Positions 23,514 through 31,371 of a stretch of DNA of 34,395 bases are shown piece by piece. Source of the stretch: Microcystis novacekii Mn_MB_F_20050700_S1 (lineage in GTDB: Bacteria; Cyanobacteriota; Cyanobacteriia; Cyanobacteriales; Microcystaceae). The number at the start of each line of letters is the position of its first letter. Positions within the stretch are counted from its first letter, which is position 1. The notes beneath the pieces are model-generated. The model was not told where the DNA came from and made no database searches. It saw only the letters and a list, made by a program, of their open reading frames with translations. The position numbers and the translations under genes were made by a program. The stretch spans positions 1-34,395 of the forward strand of contig SFAU01000179.1 in NCBI GenBank assembly GCA_007096045.1, written 5' to 3'.

Positions 23514-25162
23514 TAACGGACATTTTGTGCAATAAAATCTTCGATGAGTTGTTCTAAAACCGCCGAGGAGGCGCGGGTAATCAGAAAACATCTAAACTTT
23601 TGGCCTTGACTGAGATATTGGGAATAGGCCGCCTGTAAAAAAGGTTTATAGCTGGGGTTTTTGCGAATATACACCTCAAAAAAGGCCAAAGATAGGGAAT
23701 GGGCGTAACTATCGATTAGATATGGTGCTGGCAAGGTAAGATCGGCTATGGATTCGATCGCTTCGTTAATTCCCGCATCTAGTACCGAAAAATCGACGTG
23801 AGCTTGACCTTCAATCAGAGCTAAATATTTATTTTCAGTATTGAGCAGGGGAAAAGAGCGCACCTGTTCAAAAATAGCGGGGGTAGCGGGATCGTAGGTT
23901 CCTGCCGCCACAAAAGTGGGAATTTCGATCTTAGCCAGTCCTTTAGCCCCGAAAATACTCCAATTAAACGGATTAACTGCAAAAATCGCTTTGATTCTCC
24001 GATCGCGAAAATTGTATTCTTCTCGGGGTAAATCCAAAGCACGACACTGCAGCAAGAGGGAGACATTGAGAAAAGCTAATCTTCTTTGACAGTCCCGTTG
24101 TAAATTCTCGAAATCGATCGTCGCTCCACCCACGGCTAAGGCTGTATAACCGCCGAAGGAATGTCCACCAACTCCCACATTATCTACATCTAATTGCCCC
24201 TGAAATTCCCCCGCATTGCGTCTTTGCAATTCATCGATCACAAAAGATATGTCCAAGGGACGATTGACAAATTCGTTGCTATAAAAAACCATCCGCGATA
24301 AACCAGCGAGTAGATTCTGTACCTGTAGGGTATCACTGCCGGGGTGTTGGGGCATGGCGACGAGATAACCGTAACTAGCCCAATGTTCCGCTTGTCGGAC
24401 AAAATCTTCAGGACGGGAAGCTAAACCGTGGGAAAAGACGATAACGGGGGTTTTCTGGGTTAATTGCCCCTTGGGTTTGACAATAATTAGATAAAGTTCC
24501 CTCTGACGACGGCTATCGGTTAAATCCAGCCGCATTTGTTCTACTTGTTGCGGTCCCGGTTGTCGGGGGTCGGTCATGGCGATAAAATTAATTTCACCGG
24601 CCTTTTTAGCTTCTTCTAAGGATAATTGCGCCACCTTTTCCGTAAATACTCTGGTGGCTTTCAGGACGATATCGATCGCCCGGGCTAATCTTTGCATTTT
24701 TGTCACATCAATCTGCATATTAGTGGGCAGATTACGCAGCAGATTAAGAATAGTTACCCCTCCCGGTTCAAAAGCTGATTTAATTAGGGCAGAACGCAGG
24801 GCAAATTTACCATTAATATCCCATTGAATGGTGATCAGTTCTCCTAAAAGGTTGAGGATATCTTCCCCCATTCTGGTGTTAAAAAAGCGGGAGATCAGGA
24901 CGGGATTAATTTCTTTACTTGTGGTTAAAGCTTGCCGAAATTCTCTTTGTTGTTCCGGCGTGGTATTACCTAAATATTGTCTTAGATTAGCGTCAATTCT
25001 GCCAGTCTTGGCAAACTTTTCTAGGGAACTAATTTCTAGGGTACGACTAAAGGGCGCTAAGATAAAAGTGATTCTCTCGGCCGAGAGGACAGGGAAGCTA
25101 GTCAGTATCGTTCCCAAGCAACCAAGAGCGATCAAGCGGCCAATTTTAGCTAATTGCAACAA
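23513..25162 (-). CDS. Secreted alpha/beta hydrolase with N-terminal DUF1400 domain
   Basis: A 549-residue protein. A signal peptide is clear (MLQLAKIGRLIALGCLG, hydrophobic to about 27, cleavage near LSA-ER). The DUF1400 domain at about 28-150 is the cyanobacterial module that precedes such hydrolases. The catalytic domain starts at about 222 (RELYLIIVKPKG, VIVFSHGLASRPEDF). The nucleophile is S335 in GGHSFGG. The likely acid is in VAAGTYDPATP and the likely histidine in EGQAHVDF. The overall type resembles platelet-activating-factor acetylhydrolase or dienelactone-hydrolase-like lipases, acting in periplasm or outside. Substrate unknown. The stop codon is formed at the edge of heptamer array C. 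Confidence 0.88.
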   Translation of the reverse strand: MLQLAKIGRLIALGCLGTILTSFPVLSAERITFILAPFSRTLEISSLEKFAKTGRIDANLRQYLGNTTPEQQREFRQALTTSKEINPVLISRFFNTRMGEDILNLLGELITIQWDINGKFALRSALIKSAFEPGGVTILNLLRNLPTNMQIDVTKMQRLARAIDIVLKATRVFTEKVAQLSLEEAKKAGEINFIAMTDPRQPGPQQVEQMRLDLTDSRRQRELYLIIVKPKGQLTQKTPVIVFSHGLASRPEDFVRQAEHWASYGYLVAMPQHPGSDTLQVQNLLAGLSRMVFYSNEFVNRPLDISFVIDELQRRNAGEFQGQLDVDNVGVGGHSFGGYTALAVGGATIDFENLQRDCQRRLAFLNVSLLLQCRALDLPREEYNFRDRRIKAIFAVNPFNWSIFGAKGLAKIEIPTFVAAGTYDPATPAIFEQVRSFPLLNTENKYLALIEGQAHVDFSVLDAGINEAIESIADLTLPAPYLIDSYAHSLSLAFFEVYIRKNPSYKPFLQAAYSQYLSQGQKFRCFLITRASSAVLEQLIEDFIAQNVR

Positions 25163-25261
25163 GTTTTTCGGCTCCTTTTCTTCCTGCGTTCCTATTCCCT
25201 CTGGATTATAACAGTAACTTCGCAGTTTTTAACGTTTTTTTTGCTTGACTATCAACAAAAA

Positions 25262-25537
25262 TTATCAATTTACCTCGATCGATAATCTTGACCTAGAACG
25301 TAGGTTGGGTTGAAGCATGAAACCCAACGCCCGATTATGTTACGAAGTGCGCTAATACCATTTTTCTAAAGTAATGGCAGAGATGGTTAATTACCCTCAC
25401 CCCCTAACCCCTCTCCCGGAAAAGGAGAAGGGTGTAAGATGCCTGCCACGAATAAAGAAAAATGGTATAACCCATCCTACAAATAATTGTGCCTACCTAC
25501 TTATCAATTTACCTCGGTCGATAATCTTGACCTAGAA
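25262..25537. repeat. Dispersed palindromic repeat copy 2 flanked by a 37-bp direct duplication
   Basis: The outer element runs from GTAGGTTGGG (25300) to CCTACCTAC (25500) and matches the 85-bp copy at 23012 once the inner insertion is removed. On both sides lies a direct repeat of 37 bp with 36 matches: 25262-25298 and 25501-25537, starting TTATCAATTTACCTCG and ending CTTGACCTAGAA. The single difference is A for G at position 17. Such a long flanking duplication is far above ordinary transposase target duplications. Confidence 0.9.
25353..25470. mobile_element. Nested 112-bp MITE-like element with TAA target duplication
   Basis: The element spans 25356-25467. Its ends TACCATTTTTCT and AGAAAAATGGTA are perfect 12-bp inverted repeats, with further partial matching (TGGCAG in the inner part). 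It is flanked by TAA at 25353-25355 and 25468-25470. Removing it and one TAA restores GCTAACCC exactly, as found in the uninterrupted repeat copy at 23062-23069. It encodes nothing. The interior holds a C-rich stretch (CCCTCACCCCCTAACCCC) and AAGGAGAAGGG, which pair in part. Confidence 0.9.
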
Positions 25538-25570
25538 TAGCCGATTTCAAGCTACTAACCGCTGATGATT

Positions 25571-27214
25571 TCAGGGTAAAAATGCCAAAGTTGCCACCAC
25601 TTTCACCCCAAATTCTTCCTCAAAAACGGGTTTTTTATAGTCTAAACTCCATAATTCTAAAGCACAATCATCTTCAGCATTATTGGGAAAAAGATGCAGA
25701 TGTAGGGTTCTATATTCAGGGTCGTACTTACATTCAATCTTTTTAATCGCTCCTATTTGTCGCCGATCTAAAGCCACAGCCAAGCGCAGTATTGCACTTA
25801 GATGTCTGACCATATACTGATAGTATTCAGTTAATTTCATAAAATCATCGTGCCTTTTCTTCGGTTTACTTTTGCGGTGATAACGAGCGATATTAGCGAT
25901 AACTTCTAACTCTATTTCCGTATAGCCCAACAGTTCACCATTGCGAATTAAATAATAGGAATGTTTATGATGGGCAGCATGACTAACATATAAACCACTA
26001 TTATGTAAAATTGCCGCAGCCCATAATAAATCTTTAGCTTCCTGATTCCAAGAATGTAATTGTGCTTGGGTTTGCTCGAATAAAGACAGGGAAAATGCCG
26101 CTATCCTCTCGGCCGATTCTAAATTAACTTGATACTTTTTCGCTATTTTCAAGACACTGCGCTGACGGATTTCACTCTGATAAAGTAACCGATTATCAAT
26201 TAACCCGTGCGTCAGCATCCAATCGACGATTACCCCTTCTCGCAGGGCCCTTTCACAGAGAACTAACTTATCAATATCTAACATGGTCATCGCTTCCAAA
26301 AGCACGATCGAACCAGCTAGAATTATCTCGGCCCGTTTATCGGACATCCCCAGAATTGCCAGTCTTTGATGATAGTCCAAAGTGGCGAAACGCTTGACCA
26401 ATTCTTTGACATCTTTACGGGTTAATTGATAGCCATTTAAAGGATTAGGAATTAACCCCAATTTCTCCCAAGCATGGATAGTCATCAAAGTTTCGATCGT
26501 CCCAGAAGTTCCCACTAAACGCGGCACTTCTCCCACCTGTAAATGATGTTTAATTTCCTCCACAGCCCGCTCTAACATTCCGCGGGTGTATGCTCTTAAA
26601 TAGGCTAATTCTGTGGGACTAATGGGATCGGTGGTGATCAAATCTTGGGTCAAACGCACCGCGCCGATTTTGGTACTACCAAGAAAGCGAATTTCTTGAC
26701 TATCGGCTAAGATTAACTCCGTGGAACCGCCACCAATATCGATAATAATATGGGCTTGATTTTGGAAATCCATCCCCGAGACGACACCGAGATAAATCCG
26801 GCGCGCTTCCTCCTGTCCAGAGATGAGATTTACAGAAATACCGACTTCTTTCTCGATTAAAGCCAAAAATTCGTCGCCGTTGGCCGCTTCCCGGGTGGCG
26901 CTGGTGGCAACGGCGATAATTTGATCCGCATGGAGACTAATAGCCAGATCGTGACAGCGTTTTAAAGCGGCGATCGCTCTTTCCATGGCCGCTAGGGTTA
27001 ATTTACCAGTTTTCCTATCTCGATCGCCCAGACGGACTGTATCCTTTTCTCGGGCAATAATCGTAAAAGCGGGTAAAGACGGTTCAATTGCCACCACTAC
27101 CATGTGAACCGAATTCGTACCAATATCGATCGCCGCTAGGATTTGGACTTCGGGGACTTTTGCCAGGGGCGCTAGTCCCCAATTGGGTGTAACTTGATTA
27201 GAAATATTCACCAT
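25571..27214 (-). CDS. ppx: Exopolyphosphatase / pppGpp phosphohydrolase (Ppx/GppA family)
   Basis: A 547-residue protein with the ASKHA phosphatase fold. Phosphate motif 1 is AAIDIGTNSVHM (28-39) and motif 2 is HIIIDIGGGSTELIL. Then come LVGTSGTIETL and AEIILAGSIVLLEAM. The C-terminal third is the HD-like helical domain (LLWAAAILHNSGLYVSHAAHHKHSYYLIRN split over two helices, IARYHRK), as in the long form of Ppx. The expected reaction is stepwise release of phosphate from polyphosphate and possibly from pppGpp, in the cytosol. The first 24 residues precede the core and are unremarkable. The gene stands alone; upstream (27215-27519) is a 300-bp gap containing a 16-bp palindrome. Confidence 0.92.
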   Translation of the reverse strand: MVNISNQVTPNWGLAPLAKVPEVQILAAIDIGTNSVHMVVVAIEPSLPAFTIIAREKDTVRLGDRDRKTGKLTLAAMERAIAALKRCHDLAISLHADQIIAVATSATREAANGDEFLALIEKEVGISVNLISGQEEARRIYLGVVSGMDFQNQAHIIIDIGGGSTELILADSQEIRFLGSTKIGAVRLTQDLITTDPISPTELAYLRAYTRGMLERAVEEIKHHLQVGEVPRLVGTSGTIETLMTIHAWEKLGLIPNPLNGYQLTRKDVKELVKRFATLDYHQRLAILGMSDKRAEIILAGSIVLLEAMTMLDIDKLVLCERALREGVIVDWMLTHGLIDNRLLYQSEIRQRSVLKIAKKYQVNLESAERIAAFSLSLFEQTQAQLHSWNQEAKDLLWAAAILHNSGLYVSHAAHHKHSYYLIRNGELLGYTEIELEVIANIARYHRKSKPKKRHDDFMKLTEYYQYMVRHLSAILRLAVALDRRQIGAIKKIECKYDPEYRTLHLHLFPNNAEDDCALELWSLDYKKPVFEEEFGVKVVATLAFLP

Positions 27215-27519
27215 CGCTTATCAGTGATCGCTTACCAGTCGGAGGATAGGGGTTAGGGAAAAGGGCAAATAACCATCTTTGGTATCGGGACATAGAGCCG
27301 CCACCTCTGACACCCGATCGATCGGGTTTGGTCTTATTATCCCTCTAATTGTCCGCCTCGGCGCCGCAGTTTTAGCTTTGTATAGCATAAGACGTATTTA
27401 AATCGCTTATTTTTAGATTAGCCGAATCTCCCCCAATCCCTTTACTGTTGCCTTTTGCAAGAGCGCCTTTTGCCTCGTCTCAACAAGCAATTTAAATCAC
27501 GAACAGCTTAGCATTTATC
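27215..27519. other. Intergenic region with perfect 16-bp palindrome
   Basis: The only striking item is ACCCGATCGATCGGGT (27312-27327), a perfect palindrome 98 bp upstream of the ppx start, suited to a dimeric regulator or a short cruciform. The rest is mixed sequence with a C-rich stretch near 27425-27440. No open frame or clear promoter is seen. Confidence 0.55.
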
Positions 27520-28731
27520 TTATTTGTCAATATACAATTTTCGCTGCTCCAGGGCCAATTGCTGGAATTCCCCTGCCCCAAATTCTCCCTCACCCGGACG
27601 GCGCTCTCGATCGGACTCGACTAAATAGATATAATCACAATCAACCCCTTCTAGATTGGTATTTTCGGCGATTTTCCAAGCTTCGATACAAGCGCCCGTC
27701 AAGGTGGCTCCCTGTAAATTGGCTCTCATCACGTTACTATGGGCTAAATTTGCCCCTTCTAGATTAGCGTAGGCTAAATTTGCCTCGCTGAAATTTGCCC
27801 TAGTCAGGTTGGCATTTTTGAAGTTAACCCCGTAAAGATTCAGTCCGCAAAAATTATAGCCAATATAAGCTTTATTTTCCCCTTGACCAGTAACCAGAAG
27901 ATTTCTAATCGCCACTTCGGCCAAAATTGTCTTTTCCCAGCGCGCTCGCTCGATGCCCGATACCAGATAAAATCGAGTTCTAGTTAAGTCTTTTGCCCTT
28001 AAATCAGTGGCTTTTAACTGCGCTCCCGTGAAATCAGCTTCTTGGAGATTTGCCCCGAAAAAATTTGTACCCTTACTGGCTAAAAAAGCAATTGCCATGG
28101 ATTTCGTGATCGTTTCTCTCGATTCTTCTAGGGATAACCAGGCCAGATAAGCGGTGAATAAAGTACCACAAACCCCAACAATCCAAGCTATAGACAAAGT
28201 TATATTCACCGCAGCTATCCCTGCTAATAATCCTTGAAAAGCTAATATAATCCCCGTCAATAAAGTTAAAGTTAAGCTGATGAAAATTGCTATAATAAAA
28301 CTTATTGCTTGACCAGAAATTAAGGATAAAACTAAGGGCAATCCCCCCACTCGCTGCGGATAAAATCTTCCGTAAATTAGCGATAAAATCGTGATTATCA
28401 CCGCAGCAATGATTTTAAATTCGGTTACATCTGTCACCAGCATTAAAGCTAGATAATAACCAGCTAATCCCCACAGAAAGCCGCAAAAAGCCGCTATTAA
28501 CCAAGAAATTAAAATTAATTGTAGCCGACCGCGCTTTAGTAATCCTGCCTTGGCTCCTGTAAACTTAGTCCCTTCTAAAATAGCCCCTTGAAAATTAGTA
28601 CCACGGAGATCCGCTTCACTAAAATTAGCCCCCGATAAATTCTTTCCGTGAAAACACTGTCCTTTTAATTTTACTCCTGTGAAATTGCGTTTGCCCTTGG
28701 CATATAAATCCAGTACCTCATTTGCTCTCAT
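27520..28731 (-). CDS. Pentapeptide-repeat membrane protein
   Basis: A 403-residue protein. N-terminal pentapeptide repeats of A(N/D)LxG type at about 17-60 (LSGANFSEADLRGTNFQGA) are followed by four hydrophobic segments within about 70-200. A second, longer pentapeptide block covers about 220-250 and 290-350 (FKNANLTRANFSEANLAYA). Such quadrilateral beta-helices are very common in cyanobacteria, and the split by a membrane region suggests a scaffold tethered to the membrane. No enzymatic role can be assigned. The C-terminal 35 residues are charged. A 620-bp repeat-rich gap lies upstream. Confidence 0.88.
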   Translation of the reverse strand: MRANEVLDLYAKGKRNFTGVKLKGQCFHGKNLSGANFSEADLRGTNFQGAILEGTKFTGAKAGLLKRGRLQLILISWLIAAFCGFLWGLAGYYLALMLVTDVTEFKIIAAVIITILSLIYGRFYPQRVGGLPLVLSLISGQAISFIIAIFISLTLTLLTGIILAFQGLLAGIAAVNITLSIAWIVGVCGTLFTAYLAWLSLEESRETITKSMAIAFLASKGTNFFGANLQEADFTGAQLKATDLRAKDLTRTRFYLVSGIERARWEKTILAEVAIRNLLVTGQGENKAYIGYNFCGLNLYGVNFKNANLTRANFSEANLAYANLEGANLAHSNVMRANLQGATLTGACIEAWKIAENTNLEGVDCDYIYLVESDRERRPGEGEFGAGEFQQLALEQRKLYIDK

Positions 28732-29352
28732 AGAAATTACGGAGATCTGTTTTTTGCTTGATTGATTAATTTAATTCATAACACCTAAGTAAGTGGTTAT
28801 AATTAAATTGAAGATAGATTTTGTCTTTGATCCTCCCTGCGCCCCTTAATCCTAGGGTTGATTCATGGTAGGGTTAATTCATGGTAGGGCTGATTCATAG
28901 TAGGGTTGATTCATGAATCAACCCTACTATGAATCCCCCTTGATAAGCTATCCCTTATAGGGAGCTTTCTTAACAACTTTTTCATTAAGCACTCCAACCC
29001 TTATCCTGACTTGATTTCAGTTTTTTCTTTGTCAGTAAGGGTGTCAACAAGGAATATTACAAATTGTTAACCGAGTCTTGAAAGCGTTGTGCTACAAAGG
29101 TTTGAAATGTTAAGAAAGATCTGACTAATGGACAGCCTTGATAAGGGGGGTGTCTGATAATTTTTAACGCCTACCTACTTATTATCTTTTTAAAATTGGC
29201 TTTGGTTATTTGTTGGCAATTTATACTAAATCGGTTTTGAATAGTGCGATGAACTCCCAAGTTATGGATAATACAGATTTAACTGGACAGACCAATAGGG
29301 ATGAGAGCATTTTTCAGGGGCAATCCATCGCAAAAACAGCCTCTAAAACTGA
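28732..29352. other. Repeat- and hairpin-rich intergenic region
   Basis: It contains the 16-bp tandem repeat and 44-bp palindrome (separate entry). A long hairpin spans 28997-29042 (ACCCTTA-TC-CTGAC pairing GTCAG-TAAGGGT, 20-nt loop with a T-rich run). The 10-bp direct repeat CCTTGATAAG lies at 28938-28947 and 29136-29145. A small plus-strand frame, 29249-29359 (36 codons, starting MNSQVMDNTD), overlaps the end of the next gene and has no ribosome site, so it is not called. A CCTACCTACTTA motif at 29171-29182 matches the right end of the dispersed repeat at 25492-25503 and may be a decayed fragment of it. Confidence 0.6.
28853..28935. repeat. 16-bp tandem repeat (4 units) ending in a perfect 44-bp palindrome
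   Basis: Four units of TAGGGTTGATTCATGG type lie at 28853-28868, 28869-28884, 28885-28900 and 28901-28916, with one to three differences each. Bases 28892-28935 form a perfect palindrome, each arm 22 bp (28892-28913 and 28914-28935), because the last unit and a half is followed by its inverted copy. GGG (28887-28889) and CCC (28936-28938) extend the stem past a bulge. It would form a strong hairpin or cruciform. Confidence 0.93.
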
Positions 29353-31308
29353 TTATTGACCCGGACTTGGTGCTTCTATCGGGGACTCCGGGGAAAGGGG
29401 AGTCGATTCAACTATTGGTGGTGGGGCCGGAGGTTGGAGAATATTGCGCCAGCCTTGCATTTGCGAGCGAGCCGAACTGTAGGCAGTACTTTCGGGGGAT
29501 ACGGATTCAGCTAGGCGAATAGCTTCCAGATAACGGCCATTATTAGCTAGGTCCGTGGCCAAAGACAAAAGCTGATAACTCCAACGTTCCAGCAATTCAC
29601 TCCGTTGCACACCCGCGTCGGTTTTAGTGGAAATATTGGTAACTAAAGCAATCGCTCGGGTTAAACCTTCTGCGGTTCCCATCGCCGCTAATTGATTAGC
29701 CTGCTGGAGATTTTGACGGGCCCGCAACTCTCGGCGCCAACGACGGATATTTTGGGACGCTTCCGCAGAAAGAGCGCGACCTGGGGGAATTTGATTGGCA
29801 GTTTCGATCGCCGTGCTATAGTCTTTGAGATTGGCCAAAGCTTGAGCCTGATCTAAAATAGGTTGATCCTCCATGCGTTCAATCCGTCCTTGCCAGCTGC
29901 GAATTTCCCCTTGAGCATCTCGGTACAAAGCCCGATTCTTAGCGATTGCCCGGGCCTGAATAATCGCGTTACCGAGGGAATTAATATCCCCAGGGAGAGC
30001 AATTTCCCGCGCCCGTTCTAAAATCGGCCGGTCTTCTATGACTTGTATTTGACGATTCCAAGAGCTAATTTCCTGCTGTGCTTGCGACCAGAGGGGATTA
30101 TTACGGGGAACCTCGCCCGCTTTTGCGATAGCGGCGCTATACTGCTCGACCGTACCTGCTTGTGCTAAATCTCTAGCCTCGGACAGTATTTTTACATCCT
30201 TTACCTGTAACTGCCAGCGCTCCCTCATAGCTAGGGCTGTTTGATGGAGGGGTCGAGAAGCGTCGATTTGTTCTAGTCCCAAGATGCCGGCTTCCAATCC
30301 CTCCACCGTGCCGGTTTCCGCATCTAAGGCCGCTGTGGACAAGAGCGACCAATCGGTGACATCTTCTTTAATTTTGAGGTCTTTGGGGGTTTGGTTAGCC
30401 AAATCCCGGAGAGCTTGCCATTGCTTCCGCTCAATTAATCTTTCGGCGTATTCTTTTAGTTTATCCTCGGTTTTCGCGATTAATTTTTGTGCCTCCTGAT
30501 AGGCATAACTGCTGGCTGGAATTTTTCTAGCTTCTTCGATGACTTTCAACCAATTGTCGAGACCGCCCCGGGCAAAGAGATTAAAGGCATTATCTAATTT
30601 ACTGCTATCTTCCCGGGCGACGGTAATTTTCCCAATCGCCTCATTATATTTAACCGTTGCCCAATATTCGTTATTTAAGTTCAATAAATCCACTGCCAGA
30701 CGGAAAGATTGATTCCAGTTGGAAGCGCGGAGATTTTCCTCTAGTTTGCTTAATATCTCGTTGCCTTCCGTCCAAGTTTCTTGCCACTTAGCGATTCTTT
30801 CTTCAATAATTGCCGCTACTGCCATATTATTGGGGATTTGACGGGCTTTAGCGATCGCTTGCTGTAAATTTCCCGCTTGATAGTCTTTTTCAGCCAAATT
30901 CAGGATATCTCGCGCCCATTCTTCCACCTGTTGATTAACTTGCGATCGCAAGGGATGGTCATCGGGTAAAGCTTCCACCAGGGCAATTGCTGCGAGTAGG
31001 CCTGCCACGGTGCGACTATCGGCGGAAAGTTGAGCGCAGTAGAGACGCAGGGAGGCAGAAGCAATAGGCCAGAAGATTTTCGGACAATTGGGCGACTTCT
31101 GCATATTTAATAACTGCCAAGTGGCGAGAAAGCCAACACTGCCAAAGACCACCACAAATAAAGCCGCCCAAACTTTCCAAGTGAAACGATGCTGGTATCG
31201 AGACCAAAAGAGAAAAAGAAAAGACTTAGTTTTCTCTGGCCAACGAGTCAGGGAGTCAATCGATTCTCGTTTGACTAGATTTTCGGTTAATTCTTTTCCT
31301 TTAAACAT
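29353..31308 (-). CDS. Membrane-anchored helical-repeat protein, unknown
   Basis: A 651-residue protein. A basic cytoplasmic N-terminus leads to one membrane segment at about 45-66 (WKVWAALFVVVFGSVGFLATW). The rest is almost wholly alpha-helical, in loosely repeated units of 55-65 residues with a recurring sequence: A-I-A/Q-A-R-x-I/V-P, a gap, EI-x-S/R-W-x-R-x-I-E, then E-D-x-P-I-L-(D/E)-x-A. Examples are ARKIPASSYAYQEAQKLI, EISSWNRQIQVIEDRPIL and EIRSWQGRIERMEDQPIL. The tail is proline-rich. Relatives in cyanobacteria are often labelled chromosome segregation ATPase, which the sequence does not support: no Walker motif is visible. It more likely is a TPR-like scaffold facing the periplasm. 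It lies 63 bp after hslO on the same strand. Confidence 0.75.
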   Translation of the reverse strand: MFKGKELTENLVKRESIDSLTRWPEKTKSFLFLFWSRYQHRFTWKVWAALFVVVFGSVGFLATWQLLNMQKSPNCPKIFWPIASASLRLYCAQLSADSRTVAGLLAAIALVEALPDDHPLRSQVNQQVEEWARDILNLAEKDYQAGNLQQAIAKARQIPNNMAVAAIIEERIAKWQETWTEGNEILSKLEENLRASNWNQSFRLAVDLLNLNNEYWATVKYNEAIGKITVAREDSSKLDNAFNLFARGGLDNWLKVIEEARKIPASSYAYQEAQKLIAKTEDKLKEYAERLIERKQWQALRDLANQTPKDLKIKEDVTDWSLLSTAALDAETGTVEGLEAGILGLEQIDASRPLHQTALAMRERWQLQVKDVKILSEARDLAQAGTVEQYSAAIAKAGEVPRNNPLWSQAQQEISSWNRQIQVIEDRPILERAREIALPGDINSLGNAIIQARAIAKNRALYRDAQGEIRSWQGRIERMEDQPILDQAQALANLKDYSTAIETANQIPPGRALSAEASQNIRRWRRELRARQNLQQANQLAAMGTAEGLTRAIALVTNISTKTDAGVQRSELLERWSYQLLSLATDLANNGRYLEAIRLAESVSPESTAYSSARSQMQGWRNILQPPAPPPIVESTPLSPESPIEAPSPGQ

Positions 31309-31371
31309 TCACGACTCCCTGACAGATATTTTAGATAGATTTTACCCTAATGGCGCTCATTGCCCGACTTC

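Larger units (their letters stand above)
25163..25570. other. Intergenic region built largely of nested repeats
   Basis: This 408-bp gap between two minus-strand genes holds a 37-bp direct duplication (25262-25298 and 25501-25537), a dispersed palindromic repeat between its two halves, and a 112-bp MITE-like insertion inside that repeat. No open frame is credible. The promoter of the DUF1400 gene should lie in 25163-25260; there is no clear box. Confidence 0.7.

Noticed and set aside
24576-25211. Two plus-strand frames opposite the DUF1400 hydrolase
   Set aside because: Antisense to a protein with signal peptide and intact GHSFGG motif; no motifs of their own.
25385-25430. C-rich and GA-rich stretch as a separate repeat
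   Set aside because: It is the interior of the nested MITE-like element and is covered by that entry.
29249-29359. 36-codon plus-strand frame (MNSQVMDNTD...)
   Set aside because: No ribosome site or recognisable family, and its end overlaps the stop of the convergent helical-repeat gene; possible but unsupported.
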